Shown here one piece after another: positions 37,354 to 45,313 of a stretch of 64,000 nt of DNA. The translations under genes were made by a program, and so were the position numbers. Every line of letters begins with the position of its first letter. Positions within the stretch are counted from its first letter, which is position 1. Origin of the DNA: G963667675 sp965197565 (GTDB lineage Bacteria; Chloroflexota; Dehalococcoidia; Lucifugimonadales; UBA3495); NCBI GenBank assembly GCA_965197565.1, contig CBDANK010000004.1, positions 186,001 through 250,000 on the forward strand, in the 5' to 3' direction. The notes beneath the pieces are model-generated. The model made no database searches and was not told the DNA's origin. It worked only from the letters and a program-made list of their open reading frames with translations.

Positions 37354-37623
37354 TCACGGGAAGTAGCGGTAAAACTCTCGGCGATGACGGAACCGGACTA
37401 AAACCGCCACATCGCCATCCATTTCCAGGCCCAACCGGTAGTCGCCTATCCTGATGCGGTAGTGGCGCTCCCAGCCCGCCATTTTAGCGACGTTCCTGAC
37501 CTCGGTAATGTTGGACGCCGCCGCCTTCAATTCTTCGATTACACGCTCTACGCTGCTGCTCAAGGCTCGGTCTCGTATCCGTCCGAGGTCGCGGTTGAAG
37601 CGGGGATGGTACCTAACCTCCAT
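37354..37623 (-). CDS. RelE/ParE-family toxin
   Basis: 89 residues: MEVRYHPRFNRDLGRI, a central helix pair, AGWERHYRIRIGDYRLGLEM and the end VAVLVRFRHRREFYRYFP, the RelE/ParE fold with basic C-terminal residues (Arg, His, Tyr) that in RelE act on mRNA in the ribosome. Its ATG overlaps the last 11 bases of the type IIG enzyme gene, an arrangement usual for antitoxin-toxin pairs, yet no separate antitoxin gene exists. The antitoxin function may reside in the tail of the upstream enzyme. Confidence 0.85.
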   Translation of the reverse strand: MEVRYHPRFNRDLGRIRDRALSSSVERVIEELKAAASNITEVRNVAKMAGWERHYRIRIGDYRLGLEMDGDVAVLVRFRHRREFYRYFP

Positions 37624-40600
37624 TCAGGCCACGCAGCGTTGCCATAATGGTTTCCTCACTGACAACACCGTCGAGGTCCTCCGACAGCGCCTCGTCTATG
37701 GCTCGCCCGATAGCCGCGTCCTCTTCCTCGTCGGTCTGGTGTATCAGCCCCAAGCTTCTCTCGACGGCAGTGTCCTCTTCTTCCGTCAGCCCGTACAAGT
37801 CGTAAACCAGCCGGTCTATGTCCCATTCCGGATAGTCGGTGTCCGCCTCGGGGTCGGCGGCCTTGGCTGCCAGGATTTCGTCCACCAAACGCACTAAGGG
37901 GTGCTGCTTGGCGGCGCTGATTTTGGGTATGGGGATGGTCTCGACGTATACTTTCTTCCAGCGCAACGTTCCCATGCCCGAAGTTGGGGCTATCTGACTA
38001 AGAAACCACCGGATTAACGTGGAATTGAGCACCGCGCACAGATATTTCAGCGACGTGCCAGTCATCAGGAATGTTGTCGCTTCGCCGTATATGCCACTGT
38101 TGTCATAGGAAAATCTGCCACTGTCAACCAGTTCTATCCAAAGCAGCTTCTCCTTGCGGAAATCCTCATGATATGCGCAGTTGCGGAGGTTGTAAGCCGT
38201 CTTTCCTTTGTCCTTTCGCTGTTCCAGTTGGAGATAGTGATTGTCTAGGTAAGTCTTGATGGCGGGGTAGTTGTCAATGTCTATTGCGGGAGTGTTGTCA
38301 TATCCATTATGAGTATCGATGAGCCACTTACCTGCCCATTCCGACCGGAAACGCCGAATGTCTTTGCCCTGGAGCACAGGCACGATGATGTCCGATGACC
38401 CGGAATCACCGCCAACCAATTCTCGTTTGGTTGCGTCGTCAATGATGAATGCCTTGTTGTAGCCTGTCTTAATTCCGAAGTTGATCTTTACGTCCCAATC
38501 CTTCAGCGGCGTTCCTTTCGACCGCATCTTTGCCAGGACGCTTTGCTCGGTGAGGGACATGACGCTCCACGGCGCATCGCCGTCGGGCCGCACTTGTCCC
38601 CACAGCTCGGGGGCGGGCGGAACATCTGCGGTCTTGACCCGGTCCATGTCTACGGCCCGGAACGGCTGGCCGCTGCCGCCCGTGCGCAGCATCAGGACAC
38701 CGGAGTCCACGATGGCGGACTCGAATACGTCCTTGCCCAGTTCCAGTAGCAGCAAGGGGGTGTGCTTTTCCGCGAAGTAACGGCGCAGGGGCTTGCCGTA
38801 TTCCGCCTTGAGCCAACTGTTGGACGTGATGTAGGCCAGGATGCCCCGCTCCGGGCGCAGCAGTTGGCAGCCACGCTCGTAGAAGAGCTGGTAGACGTCG
38901 CCGGTCTTGGTGAAGACGGCGTAGCCGCAACCTTGGTACAGCTTCCCCAAGCGCCCGGCGTCCTTCTGCAACTGGACATACGGCGGGTTGGCGATGGCGA
39001 TGTCAAACCCGCGCCCCGAGTTCAGTACCTCGGCAAACTCCACCCGCCAGTCAATCACGCCTTCGTCCACGCCGACGTTGCCCAAAGCCTGCCTGATTTC
39101 TTCCGTCAGCTCCCCTATTTCCTGCCGCAGACTCGCCTTTTTCGAACCGTCGGAGGCGCGCAGGTACTCGGCTTTCCGTTGGCCTAACTGCTTTATCCGG
39201 TCGGCGTCCCGGCCCAGCGTCCCCTGCACCTCCACGCCGCTGCTGGGGTCTGGTCCCAGCAGGCTGTCGCCGCAGACCACCTTGAAGTCCAGGTTAGGCA
39301 GGGGCTCCGGCGTCGCGCCCTCGTAGTCTATGGCCAGGGAGAGCCACATCCGCAACATAGCGATGTTCACCGCGAAGTCGTCCAGGTCCACGCCGTAGAG
39401 GTTGCGCTGGATAATTTCCAGCTTCAGGTCGTAGAGCGACTTGGCGTCCGCGCCGGCGTTGTAGAGGGCGGTTTGCAGTTCGATTAGCTCCTGCATCATG
39501 CCCAGCAGGTAGGCTCCAGAGCCGCAGGCCGGGTCCACCACAGTCACCTGCGCCAGGGCCTTTGCCACGTCGCGGGCCTGGGCCACGCCGATGCCCTCGG
39601 TGTCCTGGTGGTCTACGAACCGGGCGATGGCCTCGGGGGGAAGGCCGGTGTCCTGCCCCTCCAGGTAGCCCTTCAGCGCCTCGCGGCACATGAAGGACAC
39701 TACCGGGCGGGGGGTGTAGTAGGCGCCCGAGTCGTGGCGTCCGGTCACCAGTTCCTCGAACACCTTGCCCAGCATCTCCGGGTCCACCGCCACCTCGATG
39801 TCGAAGGGGGTGGACTCCATCACAGTGAAGTTGAAGCGGTCGAACAGCCCGCCGAGGACTTGTTCGATGGCCGAGTCCGGCACGGTGATGTCTTCCCGCT
39901 GGTCCAACCCGGTCTGCTCGAACAGGCCGCCGTTGAGGAATGGCGGCTTTCCGATGAGGGAGTTCAAAACAGCGTTGTCTCTGTTCAGGTCTCTCGATTG
40001 TGGATTGTTGAGTCCGGCGAGGAACAGGGGAATAAGCCGGTCGTTGTAGAAGTTGGATTGCTCTGAGTCGGCCCGGTAGCCCCGCCATAGGGCGTTGAGG
40101 TAATCTGCATCGCCGTTGAAAGTAAGCCAGCCTTTGCGGGACAGGAAGTAAACGAACATGAGCCGGTTGAAAATGGTCTGGACAAAAGAGCGCCGGTTTT
40201 CCTTCCCCACGTCATCATTGGGGAACCCGGTGACGCTTTGCTCCGCCGCCTCGAATATCCGCTTGTACTCGCCGAAGAAGTCCCGCGTGACGGGTTCGAC
40301 GTCGAATGCCTGGTCCAGGGCGGTGCGAATGCTCCCGCTGGCCTGGTGGTTCCAGTAGATGTTGGAGACTTGCTGAATGGCGGTCCTGCGGGGCAAGTCC
40401 CGGTCCACGACCATGCGCCGCAGGGTGGGACGCGCTCTGGTGAAGCTGGGGAGTATGATGTGAAGCTGGCTGGCCGACGGGTTGGTGAAGACCAGCAGCA
40501 GGTCATCGCCGAGTTGGTCGGCTAAGAGCTTGGCGGCGACATCCACATCCGCCTTGCGCACCCGGTCGGTATTTGAAGCAGGCAGATGGACGTACAGAAC

Positions 40601-40819
40601 ATGAAACCCATCCATTTCGGCTACACGCTCTGCGGCGTCGGGCAGGTGTACGTTGCCCGTTGCATGAATCAGACTCACCTGCCCAGAGGCAGCGTTGAAG
40701 TCCAGCACCTCCACGAACAACCCGCGAATCTCAGCCGCCCGCTGCCCAGAGGATGCGGCGAATATGTGGCTTACTCGCTCCTCCACTTCAACTGCGTCTT
40801 CCCGATTCTTGATAGGCAT
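37613..40819 (-). CDS. Type IIG restriction-modification enzyme with antitoxin-like tail
   Basis: 1068 residues. The ATG at 40819 is preferred over that at 40828 because AAGAGG lies nine bases ahead of it. The N-terminal third would hold the nuclease. The Eco57I-type N6-adenine methylase has DPACGSGAYLLG near 425 (AdoMet binding) and IANPPYVQL near 610 (catalytic NPPY). A TaqI-type specificity domain follows (LQGKDIRRF, WIELVDSGRFSYD, GMGTLRWKKVYVE). After the normal end (LVYDLYGLTEEE) there is an extra acidic tail, DEEEDAAIGRAIDEALSEDL then VVSEETIMATLRG, resembling RelB-type antitoxin ends, overlapping the RelE gene. Confidence 0.88.
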   Translation of the reverse strand: MPIKNREDAVEVEERVSHIFAASSGQRAAEIRGLFVEVLDFNAASGQVSLIHATGNVHLPDAAERVAEMDGFHVLYVHLPASNTDRVRKADVDVAAKLLADQLGDDLLLVFTNPSASQLHIILPSFTRARPTLRRMVVDRDLPRRTAIQQVSNIYWNHQASGSIRTALDQAFDVEPVTRDFFGEYKRIFEAAEQSVTGFPNDDVGKENRRSFVQTIFNRLMFVYFLSRKGWLTFNGDADYLNALWRGYRADSEQSNFYNDRLIPLFLAGLNNPQSRDLNRDNAVLNSLIGKPPFLNGGLFEQTGLDQREDITVPDSAIEQVLGGLFDRFNFTVMESTPFDIEVAVDPEMLGKVFEELVTGRHDSGAYYTPRPVVSFMCREALKGYLEGQDTGLPPEAIARFVDHQDTEGIGVAQARDVAKALAQVTVVDPACGSGAYLLGMMQELIELQTALYNAGADAKSLYDLKLEIIQRNLYGVDLDDFAVNIAMLRMWLSLAIDYEGATPEPLPNLDFKVVCGDSLLGPDPSSGVEVQGTLGRDADRIKQLGQRKAEYLRASDGSKKASLRQEIGELTEEIRQALGNVGVDEGVIDWRVEFAEVLNSGRGFDIAIANPPYVQLQKDAGRLGKLYQGCGYAVFTKTGDVYQLFYERGCQLLRPERGILAYITSNSWLKAEYGKPLRRYFAEKHTPLLLLELGKDVFESAIVDSGVLMLRTGGSGQPFRAVDMDRVKTADVPPAPELWGQVRPDGDAPWSVMSLTEQSVLAKMRSKGTPLKDWDVKINFGIKTGYNKAFIIDDATKRELVGGDSGSSDIIVPVLQGKDIRRFRSEWAGKWLIDTHNGYDNTPAIDIDNYPAIKTYLDNHYLQLEQRKDKGKTAYNLRNCAYHEDFRKEKLLWIELVDSGRFSYDNSGIYGEATTFLMTGTSLKYLCAVLNSTLIRWFLSQIAPTSGMGTLRWKKVYVETIPIPKISAAKQHPLVRLVDEILAAKAADPEADTDYPEWDIDRLVYDLYGLTEEEDTAVERSLGLIHQTDEEEDAAIGRAIDEALSEDLDGVVSEETIMATLRGLNGG

Positions 40820-41033
40820 CGGTTCCATCCTCTTGCACGACTACCATGATTATACCCTCGTGCGTAACCAGGGACGAGTGCGACGGGACAGCAATGGCCT
40901 CAACGAGCCGCGCCCTTGTCAGCTCAGCCAGCGCGCAGTCCTAGGGAATAAGCTACCTGCATCACCACACAATTTTCTGGGATGCTAGCAAACTCGCAAC
41001 GATGTGTCAGGGACAGTCCGAGGGGAAAGAACG

Positions 41034-41056
41034 GTGGCCGGGCAATGCCCGGCCAC
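41034..41056. terminator. GC-rich hairpin
   Basis: GTGGCCGGGC pairs perfectly with GCCCGGCCAC around a 3-base loop. It is located between the FRG gene and the type IIG gene, both on the minus strand, so it may end the upstream transcript. No T-run follows on either strand. Confidence 0.4.
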
Positions 41057-41176
41057 TAAATGAAATCACCCTATATTGGGGCACAGATTTGGCCCAATAA
41101 TCGATTAAAGGGCCAGTGTAAATCTGATCGCAAAGGTTCTTGATTTTATCCAGTTAGGTGGGCCTAAGTGTACCGT

Positions 41177-41330
41177 ATTGAGCCTGTCTCACAAGTATTT
41201 TGGTTAACGAAAAGAGCAATCTAATCTGCCATAGTACACTATATCAATCAAAATATACCGCTAATTGGGCATTCTATGGGGAGATACATCGAATATCGTA
41301 AATAGTCCTGAGTTCTGAGACAGGCTCAAT
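41177..41330. repeat. MITE-like element with 15-bp inverted repeats
   Basis: ATTGAGCCTGTCTCA at 41177-41191 and its exact complement at 41316-41330 enclose 124 bp without an ORF. The similarity runs about seven bases further inward with two mismatches. Ends of this kind are typical of DDE insertion sequences, so this looks like a non-autonomous derivative. No matching transposase is in the window. Confidence 0.6.
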
Positions 41331-41655
41331 TGCGAACTTTTCGGTGGGAGGTAGCTCTGTAAAGAATCGTCTGGCCACGCTGCCAAGTTCAGCGCAACCA
41401 GAAGCTGGCGTTCAACATCGCTTAAAACCTGCACGAACGGTCCAACTCACCGGAATTGGACATCTTGAGGATACTCGTCCTCGCCGGTCCATGGATTATC
41501 TCTCTCAGAATCACTTATCTAGGATGAATTGTGCCGGGCCACAAGTCGGCATATTTTGAGGCACCGGCGGCATCTTATCAACTACAACAGCGGCCGATGT
41601 CGCCGCTGGGTGAACTGCGGGCTGCCGTGCCCGTGGCTGATGGTCAACTCATTGG

Positions 41656-42783
41656 CTATCGCCCGCCCAACAGTTCCGCGATGTTGTCAGGCAATTGAAC
41701 GTTATGTTGCCGTTCGAAGTCGGAGACATCGGAGTAATGCTCACGCAAAATAGCTGCGATATTCACCAAAGCGAACGCAGCGAACCTTATTTCTTCCCCG
41801 GCTTTGTCCCATTCTTCCAGGAGGAGGAAAGATTCAAAGCGGTAATATCGGGTATAGCGGTCAGGATTGAGTTCCAGAGCTTGATCGTAGAACTGGATGG
41901 CTTCGCGGTAATCGCCCTTCCCAGCGTAGGCAAGTCCCAAGTTGTGATAGACGGCATCGTTCTGTGGATCAAATGATAGCGCCTGTTCATAATCAGCTAT
42001 CGCGGAGTCATACTCGCCACGGTCATAGTATGCGTCGCCTCGGTGGCTATACGCGGTTGCCATACGGGGATTAAGGGCCAATGCGTTGCTGTAATGCTCA
42101 ATTGCTACATCGTACTGCTCTTTGTTGGCTAGGGTAATCCCCGTGTACAACTCATAATAGGCGGGTTGGTGAACGTCTTGGTGTTGAATAAAGCCATAGA
42201 GGTCGTTGTAAATGGTCTCCGTGGATATTCCGTGATGACGGTGCAAGTACTCCAGGATTGCCTGTTTCAAGTGATTGGGGACGAGCATTGTATCGTCCGG
42301 TTCGACGTATCCTTTTTCTGGATGTACGAAAACGCTTTTCTGGGCGACGACACGATGGACCGGGCTGGCGGGCCTATCTACATAGTATCCCTCTCCGCTT
42401 TCGGATAGCAGGATAACCCGGCCGGATTCGTTGGGTTCGCCGTCACACGCGAAGAAAAGGGCGACGAGGTAGTCCGTGGTGAAGTCGATCAGGTTGGTTT
42501 TGCCGCCGTTGTGCTGAATCTGGGCCAGCACCTCGAATTCTCGCATTTCGTCCAGTTGTGGCTCATGACGTCTGGCTTGAGCAATGACCTCGTTCTCAAT
42601 GGCTTCAATCGCGGAACCTGCGTCGCCAATGCCCTGGTCCTTGTATCGACGGTAAAGGCTTGAGGAAATATCCTCAAATATGGCTGGCTCTCCCCGGTAA
42701 ACATGGCCGCTGCCAGTAGACTTACGGGCAAGTTCGTTGATCAGCGTGAGAACAGCATCCAGGTTTGGGGGAGATACGTCCAT
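41656..42783 (-). CDS. FRG-domain protein with TPR repeats
   Basis: 375 residues. The FRG domain covers about 1-190, with HVYRGEPAIFEDISSSLYR, LAQIQHNGGKTNLIDFTTDY, ALFFACDGEPNESGRV and SVFVHPEKGYV. The C-terminal part has at least three TPR units (YDVAIEHYSNALALNP, YDSAIADYEQALSFDP, YREAIQFYDQALELNP), which bind proteins. FRG domains are common in defence islands and are suspected to be toxins, but the reaction is unknown. The gene stands alone between the type IIG block and a small GIY-YIG-like gene. Confidence 0.87.
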   Translation of the reverse strand: MDVSPPNLDAVLTLINELARKSTGSGHVYRGEPAIFEDISSSLYRRYKDQGIGDAGSAIEAIENEVIAQARRHEPQLDEMREFEVLAQIQHNGGKTNLIDFTTDYLVALFFACDGEPNESGRVILLSESGEGYYVDRPASPVHRVVAQKSVFVHPEKGYVEPDDTMLVPNHLKQAILEYLHRHHGISTETIYNDLYGFIQHQDVHQPAYYELYTGITLANKEQYDVAIEHYSNALALNPRMATAYSHRGDAYYDRGEYDSAIADYEQALSFDPQNDAVYHNLGLAYAGKGDYREAIQFYDQALELNPDRYTRYYRFESFLLLEEWDKAGEEIRFAAFALVNIAAILREHYSDVSDFERQHNVQLPDNIAELLGGR

Positions 42784-42876
42784 AGCCCGTATGTCATCCA
42801 GGTGTCCGAAGGATCAAGGCGTATCCAGTAACGCAAGAAAATTGCGACCCTGTTCAGGGCCGCAATCGGAATGGCA

Positions 42877-43086
42877 TCAGGCGTAATATCCTCTGGTTCT
42901 GGTCTGCCGACCCTCAGTCCGTCGGGCACCTGCTCGGGTTTTCGCCCGGCCGTCCACCGTCAATTTGCCGCCAGGACGCGCTAGCTGGTGCTCTCGCTCG
43001 CGGCGAGTCGGGTTGTCGGTTATGCCACGATGCGAAACCCTCCGGCCTACCCGGTAGGTGTAGTTGTAGGTATTGTGTTTCGCCAT
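42877..43086 (-). CDS. Small GIY-YIG-like protein
   Basis: 69 residues from the ATG at 43086, preceded by GAGG. The chain YNYTYRVGRRVSHRGIT, DNPTRREREHQ resembles small GIY-YIG-fold proteins in which the YxV and GIT elements replace GIY and YIG and RREREHQ follows. The C-terminal part (ARRTEGRQTRTRGYYA) is atypical and could reflect a frameshift. Function unknown; nuclease activity is doubtful at this length. Confidence 0.5.
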   Translation of the reverse strand: MAKHNTYNYTYRVGRRVSHRGITDNPTRREREHQLARPGGKLTVDGRAKTRAGARRTEGRQTRTRGYYA

Positions 43087-43391
43087 GACCAATTCCTCAC
43101 AACCGTTTATGGAGTGATTATATCACGGACCCTCGCCTGTCCGCCGTCAGTTCCAACGGCAACGCTGGAGTGCATGCCACCCGCATGAACTGCCGGTGCT
43201 GGGGGTGGCGGATGGTTTATGATAGCCTTGACGCGATCTTCCATATTCGTGACAAGGAACATCCACGGGATCCCCCTGTGTATTGCTGGTCATTGCTTTG
43301 CATTAGAAGTGCCGGATGACCCAAAAGTAGGGCACCTGAATCAAAAATCAATGGGCTGAACCAGGAGTCAGTCCATAATCCCTCGTGGTCA
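43087..43391. other. Intergenic region
   Basis: About 305 bases between the small GIY-YIG-like gene and the end of the protease gene. Nothing recognisable beyond the presumed promoter of the small gene. Confidence 0.45.
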
Positions 43392-44714
43392 TTAGGGCCT
43401 ACTGCAAGCAAATAAGGTCCCCCAGTCATCGGACAATGCGCTGCGTTCACATTCCAGTTGAACACCGTCAGAGGCTCCATCGGGCTCGGCGCTTAATCGC
43501 GCCACAAAGCTGTCGGCTTGCACGTCTTCGTGTTTCCACTTTGGGGCGGAATTTATCAGGTTATAGAACACCTGACTTTCGCTCATCTCCCCACGATTGT
43601 ACATCGTCCAAGTCCAGCCGGAGGAATCCGGCACCATTTCTATCTCGAACGCTCTATCCGGCACGTAGACCCTGCTCGCTGCCGCGGCAAGCAAGGCATC
43701 GCCTTTATTGGTGAACTTGATCGTCACGTCACTCTGGTGGATCGGTACAGCGGCGTCTGCAGGGTCGGTGCCGGGGAGCCATTGAGATGACCAATATTCG
43801 GCCTCCTCGAATGGCACCATGAAGGAATTCTCCTCACCCCAGATAGAGCCGGCGAAATGCACACCCATCGGGCGGCTATCCGGGGACAGCACGGGAGAGC
43901 CCGAATTGCCTGGTTCGGCGATAGCATCATGTACGACCCGCATGCCGGAGGTGGTGTTGATTGTCGTGAGTATCTCCCCAGAGGTGGCTACCAAGTCGTA
44001 ACCACCAAGGGGGTATCCCACAACCACCAGAGAGTCGCCCACCCATGCACTGTTGGAATTATCAGACCACGGGACGGGGTTCGCTATCTTGAGGCCTTCT
44101 CCCAACGGGATCTCTTCAAAAGAGTCTGAACAGCACACTGACAGAACTGCGATGTCTACTATGTGGTCCCCTCCCAGAAAGACCGCATCATACTCCTCAG
44201 CGTTTCGGACCCGAACGGTGATCGACGACTGGGCGGCAACGACGTGGGCATTTGTCATCACGAAGGCTGTATCCTTTCGCGTGAGGAAGATGAAGCCGGA
44301 TGCTGCCCCTAGAGGAGTGCTAATCCGCACAATGGCATCTACGGGGAAATGGGGAAACTCCACCAGACCAAAGTCGGCAGAGCTGCCCTCAGACGGTGGG
44401 TTCGAGGCACCTTCCGGGGATACGGGAACCCCGCTGCGGGGTATGACAACACTCTGGTCCCGGGGCACGGTAGGCTCTGGAGAAACTGGAGGCACAGTTG
44501 TCGAGATAGGCACCGGAATCCGAGTAGCGGCCGGCTCCAAATTCGCTGTAGCCTCAATGGCAGGGATAGCGGCTTCCTCGGTAGCTATGGTCTGGTCTGG
44601 TATGTCAGTATGGGGCTTTGTCGCTGTCGGCATAGAAGGATCGGACTGCTGACAGGATAGCAATAGTACCAACACTGCAACCAAACAAAGGAATACGATC
44701 TGTGGCTGATTCAA
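43392..44714 (-). CDS. Trypsin-like serine protease lipoprotein
   Basis: 440 residues if begun at the TTG at 44712-44714, which follows AAGGAG by four bases and gives a normal signal peptide (IVFLCLVAVLVLLLSC, lipobox LLSC). A farther ATG at 44771 would put 19 odd residues in front. A Pro/Thr linker leads to an S1C/DegP-like protease domain with the triad in MTNAHVVAA (His), HIVDIAVLSV (Asp) and AEPGNSGSPVL (Ser). No PDZ domain is seen. It should act outside the cytoplasmic membrane, perhaps in envelope quality control. It breaks the run of defence genes and seems unrelated to them. Confidence 0.82.
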   Translation of the reverse strand: MNQPQIVFLCLVAVLVLLLSCQQSDPSMPTATKPHTDIPDQTIATEEAAIPAIEATANLEPAATRIPVPISTTVPPVSPEPTVPRDQSVVIPRSGVPVSPEGASNPPSEGSSADFGLVEFPHFPVDAIVRISTPLGAASGFIFLTRKDTAFVMTNAHVVAAQSSITVRVRNAEEYDAVFLGGDHIVDIAVLSVCCSDSFEEIPLGEGLKIANPVPWSDNSNSAWVGDSLVVVGYPLGGYDLVATSGEILTTINTTSGMRVVHDAIAEPGNSGSPVLSPDSRPMGVHFAGSIWGEENSFMVPFEEAEYWSSQWLPGTDPADAAVPIHQSDVTIKFTNKGDALLAAAASRVYVPDRAFEIEMVPDSSGWTWTMYNRGEMSESQVFYNLINSAPKWKHEDVQADSFVARLSAEPDGASDGVQLECERSALSDDWGTLFACSRP

Positions 44715-45053
44715 GGAGCTCCTTGCTGAGTCAGGTTCCGGGCAGAATAGCCACAAACCACCAGGTTCCAATGCGATCCAGCAAGGAGCACGAAGTCCCT
44801 CCTGACTCGAGGCTCGGCTGTCGGGCTGTCCAACCCCAGGAACCCATAAAGGGTGGTTTGTGGCGGCGCCAGCGTCTCACAATGAGAGACGGCGTCGATA
44901 AAGAGAAAAGCCCGTCTGGCGGGTCTAGTCGATTCTCTCATGTCACCGCCGATGTGAAAATAAGCGAAATCGCCGAGGTTGAGTTGACCCACCAAAGAAT
45001 AGTGGCATCATCCACATACACTGTGCGGAGGTGCTTCAGGCAAATTACTGAAG
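44715..45053. other. Intergenic region between protease and IS21 fragment
   Basis: Frames open on both strands here but none has a recognisable product. The right part probably holds the end of an IS21-type element, since the istA fragment follows. Confidence 0.4.
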
Positions 45054-45263
45054 GTGGGAGAAGTGAAAGAAATATACGAGATGAAAGGAGTGGGACGTTC
45101 CATCCGGGGGATCGCCGGAGAACTGGGCATCGCCCGGAACACGGTGCGCCGGTATCTGAAATCGCCGGATGCCGTCAGGGCCAAGCCCCGACCGCATCGA
45201 GGATCCAAGCTGGACCCCTACACCGTGTATATCGACCGTCGCCTCGACCAGGGGTGGGATTAG
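45054..45263 (+). pseudogene. istA: IS21-family IstA, N-terminal fragment
   Basis: The GTG start and VKEIYEMKGVGRSIRGIA, then GIARNTVRRYLKSP, are the helix-turn-helix start of IstA transposases, followed by SKLDPYTVYIDRRLDQG. After 66 residues it stops, with the integrase core and istB missing. It lies directly downstream of the end of the convergent SNF2-type helicase gene, so one end of the defence block may have been shaped by this element. Confidence 0.85.
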
Positions 45264-45313
45264 GTTTCCATTGCATTTTCAAATTGCGGAAGCCTCGATG
45301 CCGGCAACCGTCC

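Larger units (their letters stand above)
40820..41655. other. Long intergenic region upstream of the type IIG gene
   Basis: About 830 bases with no convincing gene. It contains a GC-rich hairpin (41034-41056) and a 154-bp sequence bounded by inverted repeats (41177-41330), each listed separately. A short frame at 41344-41559 has no coding character. Confidence 0.55.

Noticed and set aside
39294..40088. 264-codon minus-strand frame with high Pro/Arg/Gly
   Set aside because: Lies in another frame of the type IIG gene on the same strand and has typical out-of-frame composition.
27037..40819. DISARM or BREX system
   Set aside because: Methylase, PLD and SNF2 parts are present, but the DUF1998 proteins DrmA/DrmB and the BREX proteins PglZ, BrxC and BrxL are all absent.
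41156..41340. CRISPR-like repeat pair
   Set aside because: Only two copies in inverted orientation, with no spacer periodicity and no cas genes; better explained as a MITE.
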